64,000 bases of DNA from Zhengitettix transpicula (Eukaryota; Arthropoda; Insecta; Orthoptera; Tetrigidae): positions 92,310,947 through 92,374,946 of the forward strand of contig CM073590.1 in assembly GCA_037074705.1 (NCBI GenBank). Reading direction: 5' to 3'. A program made the position numbers and the translations under genes. Shown piece after piece: positions 1 through 11,410 of this stretch (position 1 is its first letter; every line of letters begins with the position of its first letter). A model generated the notes under the pieces. That model was given only the letters and a program-made list of their open reading frames with translations, made no database searches and was not told the DNA's origin.

Positions 1-1585
1 AATTATGGAAGTACTGAGATGGAGTTAGAAGAATATTATGTTGAACGTATGCGTGTATCAGAAACGGGACAAATGTGAAAAATTGAAATAACATTGTTCT
101 ATGCATATGGGAAGGTAATAAAGCAACAAGTTGATAAAGTGGTACAGAAAAAACAATATAAAGTCTCGATTGTTTGAAATCGAGAGGTAGAATAGAAAAG
201 TAATTACGTTCGACGGCACATTGATGAAAATTTTAGTTATATTTAGTCCTAATAAAGCATAAGCTGCATTAACCTTCCGTGAGTAAGAAACGTTCTCGCA
301 GAATCATGACAAAAGCCTGTTCAAAATATCACCAGAAGAGATGTCTTCGCTAGACGCCTCGAGTATCATCGCTGCTCGTGCTACTGCCCTGTGCCCATGT
401 TTTATAAAGTCAACTTTTTTCGCCTCCCCCTACGAGTGTGTTGGCTACTAAATCAGGTCGACCGGCGCGACAAATTAACAAGTCCTCGGGCAAATTTATG
501 GCGCACGATAAAACCGCGGCTGAACCTTACATTATACGTTCGCTGCCATGGAAACTAGCTACAACGATGCCTCTGGCGCAGTGCCTCTTTCATAAAATAA
601 ACAAAAAATAGTTATAAATATACACGGATGTATTAGCAAGCGAGACATTCTTTCTTTGGGTTACTTCGCAAACTTACGACTATTCACTGGGAAACGAGGT
701 CATGAGGTACAAAAAATATATTTAAAAAATATCTCCTTATGCTACATCAAAGGAACGACATTTAAGTGAATTATTACACATACCTGACGTAATTAATTCA
801 TGGTATCAATGCCATTAAGTTTTTTAAATGAAGATGATACACAATTTAAAATTTCAGTTACAGTCTATTTATAATTTTAAGATTATGGAAATTCACGCTT
901 GGCTTCCTGATTTTACTATTTTACTTGATTATCGTTTTAACCTTTAAAGCCATTATCTGGAATGGAGATTAAAATGCAAAAACAGTGTAATCGCAAAATC
1001 TGTATATAATATTTCTTTGTATTAAATGATACCATGGAAATTTTATGTTCTAACAAACAGCGCCAGATGCTAGAGAAGGATCTTCAGGGAAACTCTGCCA
1101 GTTAATTTTTGGAATTAAAGGTCATGAACGGTGTGCCCTGATCTCTCATTAGGTTGGTCATACACAGCCGAGCCACCCGTCCAAACGACCCTGCGCCAGT
1201 CCAAAACTTTACCTCCTTCCTGCAAACAGGGAGATAAACCACACGGCGGTGGATGAAAGTTTTGATTTAAAATTGCCATTTTGGAAAGCAACTCCGATTT
1301 TTCTTACAATACGTAAAAACATTTAAATAATAGTTTAATTACAATACCTACGTAGGTAAACATTAAGTTACTTCGATTCATAACAAGATATGACCAATAA
1401 TAATAATTTTTAGTATTAAAAATTAACTAAAAGTTAGAGTCATTAAAATATTACAGACAAAAAAGACTGATAAATTTATTTTACTTTAAGTCATTATTTT
1501 GTCAATAAGGAACGCAGGTTTTCCCGGTGTAGTTGCTGGAAAAGGTTTTCTCGCGATTCCTATCAGGTAGCGTCGTTTAATATCT
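1..1585. other. AT-rich unassigned stretch
   Basis: No convincing exon, RNA gene or repeat was recognised here. The only compositional change is a modestly GC-richer block at about 1128-1260, which has no open frame with splice signals. Confidence 0.5.
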
Positions 1586-1718
1586 ACAACGTTTCGATGG
1601 CTTGCACCGCCATCTTCTTCAAGTGAAGTGCCGCTCGAAGTAGGTAGGGCAGTTTATATAGCCCTGTTCTTGGTACTTCACCTGAAGAAGATGGCGGTGC
1701 AAGACATCGAAACGTTGT
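1586..1718. repeat. 47-bp inverted-repeat hairpin with GAAACGTTG motif
   Basis: Arms 1586-1632 and 1672-1718 are nearly perfect reverse complements around a 39-bp spacer. Each arm, read outward from the centre, contains a GAAGAAGATGGC block, a short loop, a complementary (G/A)CATC block, then GAAACGTTG. The left arm read on the minus strand forms a clean 6-bp stem (GATGGC/GCCATC, 7-nt loop) immediately before GAAACGTTG. This pattern recurs at 24430-24563, 29526-29661 and 43601-43698. It resembles the hammerhead-like termini described for Penelope-like elements, but the core is not canonical. Confidence 0.7.
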
Positions 1719-2726
1719 CATTATTTTGTCATTGTTAGCGTTTGCGTTGCCATTGTTTAACTGGCTCGGTCGTGCGTGGTATCTTCTTTTGTTTGTACTG
1801 AGGTAAAACTGACTTGGACCTTTCGAATCAGATTGATCGCCCGTGGGCGGTGGTCAGACTGCAGTCTTCATAACGACACCTAGAAAACTCCCGAACGATT
1901 TAACAGTGGGAAGAATACGATTCAGAATCATAAAGTTACCCATAGTATTAAGCTGGAACTAAAAGTCTCGTGTATGAACAGTTCATCAAATCCACTGAGG
2001 ATTATCAGGCAATGTACCATACACGACTTGCTTAGACATTGTCTGGAGACAGAAACGGTGCCACAAAATGAGGATGGGTACACAGCTATTATAAAAACGC
2101 GCAAAATTCAGTGGAGACATTCGATTAACCAAATTACAAAGTTTATTATTCAATATTCGTCATTCACAGACTTCTTTAAGTATATTTATTACACTTTGTA
2201 GTTTTTCTCGATGAAGAGACTGAATAGTCTTCTCGGCCGTCTAACCGAGTATTTGCGGTTAGAAACCGGAGTAGACTTTGTTTATTCATATTTTGTTATG
2301 GTCTCATGCAAACATCTTTGTAATTCTATCGATTGACATATATCTGCCGTCAATATATCACAATATTTTCTATTTGAGTAATTACGAAATTAATTATTCT
2401 TTGGCCTAATAAATAAATCTTTAAACAACCCTGAGATTGAAAATAATTGTATTGCGCATCCTAAACATAAAAAAGTCCGAGATGTTTAAAATTATTATTA
2501 TGCTTCGGTGTACGATTAAACGAAAAATAATAAATTTAAAACTTAGTTCATATGATGGATTATTCAAATAAATTTCAAGGTCGTCTATATACCAAGCCTT
2601 GCAATTAACACGAATTTTATCTACGCATTTGTAATTTCTGCAAAACCACATTACAGTTATGAAATTTGTAGCAATTTGTAAAAAATTTTGTAAATAAAAA
2701 ATAAAAAATTTATGTCTCTTTGAAAG
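1719..2726. other. unassigned stretch
   Basis: One open frame of 75 codons (1974-2201, plus) has no recognisable domain. It lies in ordinary AT-rich sequence and is not supported as a gene. Nothing else was recognised. Confidence 0.45.
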
Positions 2727-2856
2727 TTAATAATAAGAAAAATAGCCAAATACAGACAAAAGAAGTGATAAAGGAGCAAGTCTTCGAGAAACGTTGCGTG
2801 ATATTTATATTATCACTTCTTTTATCTGTATTAGGATATTTTTCTTATTATTATTA
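2727..2856. repeat. palindromic Penelope-type terminal fragment
   Basis: Arms 2727-2770 and about 2812-2856 are inverted copies of a sequence that elsewhere borders Penelope-like fragments (AATAGCCAATACAGAC followed by AAAGTGATAA). The loop contains GAGAAACGTTGCGTG, which matches the terminal motif next to the GIY-YIG fragment at 46.1 kb. The locus is probably two inverted element ends joined together. The assignment rests on these shared blocks within the window. Confidence 0.55.
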
Positions 2857-3901
2857 CTTACAAAATAGTTGTTTACAAATTAAACTATAGAAGAAATGAG
2901 GAAATTAACCTAAGTGTGCATATCTACGTCTAAAGCAGCATTAAATGACAAGAAGTTGGCACCCTTGTTCTCCAACTCCATTAATACGGAATCCTATATG
3001 AATTGTGTTTCCTTGCAGCATATGGACCTTAGCTCTAAACCACATCGATGTTGGCCAGCCCCGAGGGAATAAGAAAAAAACGCTGAGTCCAGTAGATTCG
3101 TATCGAACTCTCTGGCATCGTTCCCTCTAAGCTACTAGTAGGTATTGAGTGTTGACTCACCACTAACACAATGCAGAAACTCTGGGAACTCTCCACGGCT
3201 GTTCAAGACCCAATTACGAAACTGTTTGTTTCTCTTTCTCTGTTACAATGAACCACTTCGACTCATCTTAAATATTCTGTAAATTTATACAGTTGGGTTC
3301 AATACAATTTAATCCTCATTTCCACATATAATTTAATCAGTCTATTTTTCATATCTGTTTAAAAATTTCTAAATATTTAATTTAACTGATTTCAATTTAA
3401 TCATAAGTGAATAATCTGCCAACGGAAACATTCAAATAAAATAAAAATTAGTACTACGTATCGTCCCTTTGTTTTGAACCTCTTCAGAGGACATAAATAA
3501 AAAAAATTGGTAAGTTGATTTTAAAAGTCTGAATAACTAAATGCAAAACGAGAACAATTTGTTGTAAACATGATATTTATAATATAATTATGTGAATATA
3601 TATTTTAATAAATACTTAAAATTTATTTCTTCCAATATTAATAAATTATTAAAATTATATGCAGAAATTTGTAACGGTGTGTGCCGAAATAAGTGTCATA
3701 TCAGCCTATAATAATAATAATAATAAATCACATTGACATTATTTAAAACACAAACGTCCGGAACTAAAAGTAGACCTACTCTTCCGTGTATAGTTCTTAC
3801 GATTTAGATCAAACAGCGAGCGGCTGTTTTCTTCGTTTCGTGAGGAACTATTGCTTCAGCAAACAGAGGGGAATGAGAGATATGGAAAGGAGAATAGAGG
3901 T
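2857..3901. other. unassigned AT-rich stretch with (TAA)n
   Basis: A short (TAA)n microsatellite lies at about 3707-3727. Nothing else was recognised. Confidence 0.45.
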
Positions 3902-4435
3902 TTCTTTTTATTTAGGGTAACAGGCCACATGAGGGTAATCCACGTGGTGGCAACTCCCCTTTAATAGCATAGGAAGGGATTTGAAAGGTGGGATCCGGAA
4001 GGGTAGAGGAAGTTATCCAAGGGATAACTAGTGCCCCCGGGCTATGGTTTAAGGAGCCTACCCGGCAATTCGCCTAAAAGTGATGCAGAGAAACCCCTAG
4101 AAAAACTTGCATCAGGTAGGACGGGCATTCCGATGGCGGGAGAAGAGTAGCTGTGGGGACGCAGCATTCCCTTCTCCGTACCTCGACCAGTTTTTTGAGG
4201 CAGCTGGCTGACTGTTCCAATGGGAACAGAGAACAACTCTTACCGTATGCCCAAGTTCTGCGACCCCGGAACATACACCTCTCAAAACTGGCCGAGGTGC
4301 CTCAGCATGTGGGATCCTTAGTTCAAACAACCAGAGAGATGTGAAGGCATCGCCAAAGGTAGCCTCCGCCAGAGCTCTCTGGGAAGGTTCACCTGCGAGC
4401 GAAATCCCTCGCATGCTTTCTTGCCTCAAGAGGTT
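3902..4435 (+). repeat. dispersed repeat family A, copy 1 (longest)
   Basis: This starts with a T-rich run and TAGGGTAACAGGC, then TAATCCACGTGGTGGCAACT, TAGCATAGGAAGGGATTTGAAA, and GGGCTATGGTTTAAGGAGCC. It ends near 4435 after a segment containing GGGGACGCAGCATTCCCTTC. The same ordered blocks recur at 4446, 5010 (reverse), 22751, 42182, 45590 (reverse) and 55920 (reverse). Several overlapping short frames exist on both strands, but none carries a recognisable domain and they differ between copies, so I regard it as a non-autonomous mobile element of unknown class. No terminal inverted repeats or tRNA-like boxes were seen. Confidence 0.75.
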
Positions 4436-4445
4436 TCATTTTTTT

Positions 4446-4705
4446 GTGTATACAGGCTATGTATAGGGTAATCCACATAGTGGCAACTCCCCTCGTATAG
4501 CATAGGAAAGGGATTTGAAAGGGGGGGATGCGGAAGGGTGGAGGAAGGTAGCCAAAGGTTAGCTAGGGCCCCAGGGCTATAGTTTAAGAATCCTACCCGG
4601 CATTCGCCTAAAAGTAATTCAGGACAAACCCTATAAAAACCCGCATCAGGTAGGTCGGGAAAGTATGAAAAGAGGTAGCATCTACTTTCAGACAACGGGA
4701 CGAGA
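4446..4705 (+). repeat. dispersed repeat family A, copy 2 (5' half)
   Basis: A direct, truncated copy in tandem with copy 1. It shares the ATCCACATAGTGGCAACTCC, AGCATAGGAAAGGGATTTGA and CCTACCCGGCATTCGCC blocks. Homology is lost after about 4705, within the region equivalent to the middle of copy 1. Confidence 0.7.
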
Positions 4706-5009
4706 CGGAGTCCACACATTCTGCGAAAGCTGAAGGATCTGTCACTGATTGCAGAAAATACGAAAAAATAAGACTAATAATAAATAGTACGTCCAATGTC
4801 AAGCGGGACAAATATAAATTGCCAATTTGCCAGATATACGCATTTTATTTCCCAGCCCGCTCTGCAGAGTAGGACATAAATTAAACGACCAGAGCATTTT
4901 ATGTACATCAGAATTTAAATTTGTTATTCATTTCCCTGTTTATTCATTTTTATTCATATTTTTTATCTCATAGCATTAAATACATAGCTAATATTCTTTA
5001 ATTGAAGTA

Positions 5010-5490
5010 TGTGAGGCCTGTACTCTCGCAGGCAGAACCTTTCTGAAGGAACGGAGAGGACTACCTTTGGGGATACCTTTTCCACTCTCGGTTTTTGAAC
5101 TAAAGTTCCCACAAGCCTAGGAACCTCGGCCTGTTTTGAGAGGTGTATGTTCTGAGGTCGCAGATCTTGGGCATACGATAAGTTGACCGCTATTCCCTTT
5201 GGAATAAACTGGTCGAGGCACGGAGAAGGGAATACTGCGTCCCAACAACACCTCTCCCGCCATCGGAATGACGTGGTACAAGTACCTTACAGCCTGACCT
5301 ATCTGATGCAGGTTTTCTAGGGTTTGTCTTCATCACTTTTAGGTAAATGCCAGATAGGATCCTTAAACTACAGCCTGGGGGCCCAAGTTAATCCTTGGCT
5401 AACGTCCTCTACATTTCCGCATCCCCTTTTCAAATCCCTTCGAAGGCCACTTCGTGAATTATCCTCATATAGGCTGTTACTCTAACAAAT
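5010..5490 (-). repeat. dispersed repeat family A, copy 3 (inverted)
   Basis: Reverse-complement copy facing copies 1 and 2. It retains the TTTTGAGAGGTGTATGTTC, GGCACGGAGAAGGGAA, ATCTGATGCAGG and TTTTCAAATCCCTTC blocks and extends close to the full length of copy 1. Copies 1 and 3 form a large inverted pair spanning 3.9-5.5 kb. Confidence 0.75.
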
Positions 5491-5621
5491 ATTTATTCCC
5501 CTCTTATTCGTTTTCAATATTTTTCTTAAAATTGCAATCAAAATTAACCTTCTCGTTGCGCTCCAATTTCTGGAGAATATTTAATTTCAAACAGAAGTGC
5601 ATGTAAATGTTACATAAAATG

Positions 5622-5625
<4 letters not shown>

Positions 5626-5666
<41 letters not shown>
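5626..5666. repeat. (AT)n microsatellite
   Basis: About 20 uninterrupted AT units. No LTR-like sequence was recognised on either side, unlike most of the other AT tracts in the window. Confidence 0.95.
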
Positions 5667-5670
<4 letters not shown>

Positions 5671-8600
5671 ACCGTTATACATTTGTTAACATATGTTATA
5701 ACTTCAATTTATTTTCTGGCCGTCCCTCATGCGAAAGTTTTATGTAGCTTAATTACAGTGTGTCCCTAATATAATAGTGATATTTTAATACTATGTTATC
5801 TAAACGAATTAAAAATTTAAAACTCCCCGGACCTGACAAATTTAGACTTTTACTTCTGGAACTACGTCAAACAAATTGTGTACTGTGTCCGTGTCAACAA
5901 CATTCACAATGTAGGAATCAAATTAGCAGTTCAGTCTGTGACACCTGATGTACTTAGCAACGTTGAAGAAGAATCGATCAGATGTTTGTATGGAAATAAA
6001 CGGCAGACATATCCGACTGTACTAAAGACACGTAATAATGTTTAACGAGTTTCTTATTATGAATTATATGAAATTCGTAATTTAATACTTATGTTAATGA
6101 ATTAAGTAGAAACCGCATCAGGAGTTAGACGAGAGGCTGTATATCACAAATTACATATAGTCAAGAGCTGATGATATTTATATTTTTTATTAAATAGTTA
6201 TAATCCATTTTCATAAACTATGCTTTTAAAAATCATAACTTGTGGATTTATTTCCAATGAACTCATTAATGGAAAAGTCAACAATACATTTATATACGAT
6301 TTCAAAACTTATTTAATCATAAAACAGATTACGCCAACAGAAATAGGAGACAGATAAAATTATCAATGATGCAAAATAATTATAACCGAAACAAAATGGC
6401 CATTGAGACTTATTTTTATCGAGGGATTCAATGATAATAAATAAAAGAGAATGTATCTTTGTTTGTTTGTGTGTATTTTCCGCATACAAAAATGCACCGG
6501 CGGAGTAAATTACACAAAATTTCGTACACATGATCCTTGAGAACCGGAAACAAACACTGTTGGGGTTAGACACAACTACCAACCCCAGCAGCAAGGAAGG
6601 GCGCGGATAGTAATTTTCCAAAATGTTAAATTGGCTGATATTAGCGACGGATAAATATTTTTATGATAAATGAGATTGATAGTGCTTCTCCATATGTTTT
6701 TGTGTATAATTACCACCTTTTTCGATACAGGGGAGTAGCACTCGTATGCGACCGGGTGCAGGAGCGTTACATGAAAAACGCGAAAAGAACCTAGTCGAAT
6801 GCAGGGTTATGGATGTCGTTGAGTTTAATTATGACAACCCGGGAGACGCCAGGCACCCAGCTAGTTTTTATAATTGGTATTTTAACAGACTTCAATTATA
6901 TATTTATTGTTCAAGCTTATTATACTAATATTTTAAAGTAAGCGTTTAAATAAATTATGTAATTTTAGAAAACGAGAATGCCCGGAATATGCACAATCCT
7001 CGAATATGTGACCAACAAACTGAAAGAAAATAAAAACGACGACAAATAATCAGATACAGCGTCGCATCTCGCGTTCTTTTAATGACGTGAACCACTAATG
7101 TCTGAAGGGAAAAAAAATCTACGTACAAGTCATCACTCGTGCATGCATGCGAATGAATGCGTTTCAGTCTGTGCATTCGAGAGAAGTGCGAAGCGACGAT
7201 TTCAGTGATGCAACCTTTGGAGAAGTGGGTCTAAAAACTGCTGTCATTTCCAGTAACGGTTAGCAGAAAACAGCGACAGCAATTCACCTCTTGCGATGTA
7301 TTCTAAAAATAAGAATGGCAACAGTAATAATAAGCGACGTGTAGGAACACTTGAGGACGACGTAAAGCATGGAAATCGGCTCGCTGCTGGCATTTTCATT
7401 GAAAGGCAGTCGAGTGTTCAGCGCAGAACGTTGCTCACACGCCACAGTGGCTTGGTTAATTTTTTTTAATGACATCGCCCAGGTACAGTCTAAACGTCTT
7501 TTCGAATACAGTGAGTGGTAACGGCTATGAAATGGCCCACGACACGACGCATTATTCAGCTATGCTGGGAGGCGTACCAAAGCACGCGGAAAAGTGCGTG
7601 AGAATACAGGCAGGCGTACCTCAAAATTATCGTACTCTGAACAACTATATTTGATTCTGGTAGCATTTAGTATTATAATTATTCAGTTTTATGTGTCAAA
7701 TAGGGGTAATTAGAGTACATCTATTATTATTACACTTTCAAAATGTACGTCGTTAATTTTAACTGACGAATTCAATTTTAAACCGGGGATTTCTCCCAGG
7801 ATCTGTCTCCGATAACATTATATTATAAATTCTTGTAGTTCGTCACTCGGTCAAATAATTGAAAGACTATAAGCAAACAAATGGCATTTTCTCGTCTCTA
7901 CGCATTAGAATGTTACAGGTCACAAAAACCTCTAATATAAGGAAAGCAATGAAAAATCAGAGGTACCCGACAGTAAAATACTAATACACGTATATACTCG
8001 ATAACGAAACAATGTGGTTTGATAACAGAAAAATTACTACTAGCTTACTGACCAATTTTGATTTTAACAACAGTAAATAAATGAAACATCAAATACCTAC
8101 TTGATGAAGTATTCTTACGTTAAAAAATGTTTTTTTAAAAAAATATAAATAATTTTCTTTTAATTGAACTTGAATTATGTATTTATAAAAACTTTAATAA
8201 TGGATCTAATAATTAATATGCATCATATCTTCATTCCATTAACAGCGATAAACAGGGAAACAAATGATACGGGAGGGCATAAAACCGACACAATATTTAC
8301 ACGTTCTTATTATTCATATACAACGTGAAAACAATTTCAGCACCAGAATACCAATCATTAATAATACTGAAATAGCTTTCGCTTCATTTCGTTGTTTTAT
8401 GTATTTATTCTGTCCAGTAAAAATATTCGAGTGCTGATGTATCACTAGTATTTAACAAAAACGGAATATTCGATCCCATTACCGCTAATTGCTTATAAGC
8501 TTCCTGACTAATTATAATTTGCAAAACTTATGTTACATCCCATTTCATCAGTCTTATAAATATTATTAATGACAATTGATACAACAAGGAATCAAATGAA

Positions 8601-10620
8601 TTTAAGAGATCGGATTTTGCAGAGAAAGGAAATGATTAACAATAATATTAACTATATTTTAAATATTCTAAATGCTTTGGCTCAATCCTGTTGTATTTAC
8701 GGACAATGTATCTGTTATAAATAATTTTAAAAATTTGTTAAATGCGTTACTAAAAAATAGTTTAATCATAAAATAAATCAATATATGATCCTCTGTGGAA
8801 CACCAACGACATTCCGTTGAAAAGTGAATGATATAGGGAAACAAATTTTAAACGCATCAAATTCAATATTTCAAAATTGTAATCGGAGACTTTATCACAC
8901 CATTTGCAATGCAAGTAACAACTATGCATTAATAAAAGTATACTTATATTTTCCGTTTACGAGCACGTCAGCCATTTTTCCATATTCGTGAATGGCTGAT
9001 TCCGATGGTTTAACTTTTCTCTACAAACTAGCCTTCGCTCTACATTATCTACTGAAATAAATATTTTGTGCATCTTGTAGAACCAAAAATTTAATTCAGG
9101 ATTTTATACTCATTAGTAGTGGTACGGAGTCACTTCAAAAGATAGAATAGAAGTCAAGTCCAACTTTTCGAACATTAAGATAACTCTGATACAGAGCAGG
9201 AAATTCTGAACACTCATATATATTTACGTTTACTTTCATTCAGTCTGGGAGTAAATCAGTTCAGAATTTAACTTCATCTTTTCATACCTCCTCTTATCTA
9301 TAACACAGCTATGGAATATCATTAAATTCTCTACAATTAAAAATTATTTGACTTTCCGTGTTATTGTGGGAAACGTATGGTTTATTGGTACAACCAACAA
9401 CTTATTTTAACTGAGAATATAAACGTTCTAAAAGTATTAAAAATATAAACTTATAAAGCGTGAGACAGAAAAAAATATGGATGGATTAAAAGTGAAAAGC
9501 AGAATTTAAATATTTTACATAGTCAAAAAGCATTCATATTTCCAACAAAGATTATTGATGATTTCAGTTTACAATATTTTTGATGTATTTTGACAAAAAA
9601 ATCGTTTAAACAGCAAATATAATAAATCCTTTTTTCTGCCCGGAACCTTGCACTTGCTGCAGAAGTTTCCTCAAATTAACACAGTTGACAAGGAAATAAT
9701 ACATTACTCTTCATTAATCACCTAACTATTTCGATATTAATGCCAGAAAATAAAGGTCGTGTAACGTCAAATTTAATTATGATAATATCTGCCAATATTA
9801 AAAGTCGACTGGTTCAAGAAAAAAGTCTGATATGAAGACGTAAGCCGTTCTGTTGCTGCTTTTAATATAGCGACTGCTGCAGACGCATGAAAATGAAGAC
9901 AGGCAGCACAGACGCTTCTGCGTGCCTATTACGTACTGCTTTCTTCCCTCGGCTCGCAATTTTGAGATTTCAACCCAGCATATCGAAGGAAAACGAGACG
10001 GAAGCGAAGGGACACAGGTGTCTGCGGAAATAAATTGACGTTCTTAAAGGAGCAAGTACGTAGCTCCTATTATTTTTGTTCCAGAGAGTTTAAAATGTTT
10101 GACCTTACCATATTACCACGTCTAAAATCACGTGTCACATAAATATAATGATTGCTTGGACCTTCTCCCATGTTCCTTCTTCTACTGCGCATCTCACACG
10201 ACTTTCTGTATCTCACGACCTACACTTGATACGTCTGTAGCTGTTCGCGCAAATTGTGAAACATATTAATTATGTTATTAAATACATTACGGTTTATTTT
10301 CAATTTCCCAAATTAAGTTCAGTTGCTAATAAAATTTACGTAGAATAGTATCAATTAATCCCCTATTTTCATTTAATTGCAATACATTTCAAACAAAATA
10401 TTAATTTGCTACAGACACGTAACGAAAATATATATTAAACGCAATATTATATTGACCAAGATTGTAATGGAAATATTTTGTACGTATTTTGTCTTCCAGG
10501 GATATTTATTTAGCCCTTTATGTCGTTTTGTGGTGATTTATAAATAATTTACGAGAATAAAATAAAAAATAAAGTAGTTAGACGAAGTTGGACTGATGAA
10601 TGCCTTTATTGGAACTATTA
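5667..10620. other. unassigned AT-rich DNA
   Basis: Five kilobases without a recognised gene or a repeat shared with the rest of the window. Two slightly GC-richer patches (6720-6870 and 7140-7640) contain short open frames of about 60 codons with no recognisable domain. A small inverted repeat (CAGCCATT/AATGGCTG) lies at about 8970-9000. Distal exons of the Sidestep gene could lie here but none was identified. Confidence 0.4.
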
Positions 10621-11410
10621 TTTTATATAACTAGTTTGGTGTCCGGCGTTGCCCGTGTACTTATTTACATGAACTTAAAACGTATTTATTCTATATTAAT
10701 CTATAGTCAAGAATTGATTTAACCTAAATCTATATGTTCCTAGTTCCGTACTCACTTTCGACAGATAGTCCTTTAATTGAACAGCTTTAAAACACATAGA
10801 ATTTTACTCTATCAGTCCCAAGAAACATACCTTCGAATTTCTAATCCTTTGATTATTGCAGGATATAATTCTCTCTCAGTCTTCAGACATCACGAAAGAT
10901 TAAATTGATGAAATTGTTAGCTATATTCATAATATAAACAGATGGTCGCCATATTGGAGTCAATAATATGGCACGAAAATTAACTTACAATTCCGCAAGG
11001 ATCGTAAAGTATATCGTATTGTTTTTATTATCATTGAATGGAATATTTCCGGATATAATTATACTTTTCATTCAATGAAAATATTTCTGCTTTATTTCAT
11101 TACGAAATAAGTTACTATATTGTTGTTGCGTGGTCGCGTAGTAACGTCTCTCACTCGCGTGACGTCATGGTCTCTTAGCGCGCAGTAATTTAACACAAAA
11201 TGATCACATTTTTAAATTATAATCCTTTCAGTCCTCAATGCTAGGGGTTACTCATCCCGGGTTTTGTAGTACATGTGTATTGATTTTTGTTGCAATCTGT
11301 CCACGCGTTCAAATCTGTATAGAAATGAACGTAAATACGTAAATACATACGTACGTACATACATACATACAAATATACATCCTTTTTTATTATATAGATT
11401 TGTAATGAGA
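10621..11410 (+). mobile_element. possible non-autonomous retroelement ending in (CATA)n
   Basis: The stretch opens with AACTAGTTTGGTGTCCGGCG followed by TTGCCCGTG, a type of leader I associate with insect dispersed repeats. It ends in a tetranucleotide run (CGTA/CATA)n at 11335-11372, then an A/T tail with TTATTATATAGATTT. A GC-richer internal segment (11120-11190) is unlike its surroundings. No coding domain was seen. Boundaries are approximate and the class is inferred from general repeat style. Confidence 0.35.

Noticed and set aside
4042..4719. Overlapping minus-strand open frames of 64-105 codons
   Set aside because: They lie inside the dispersed family A repeat, in several frames at once, and are not kept in the other copies.
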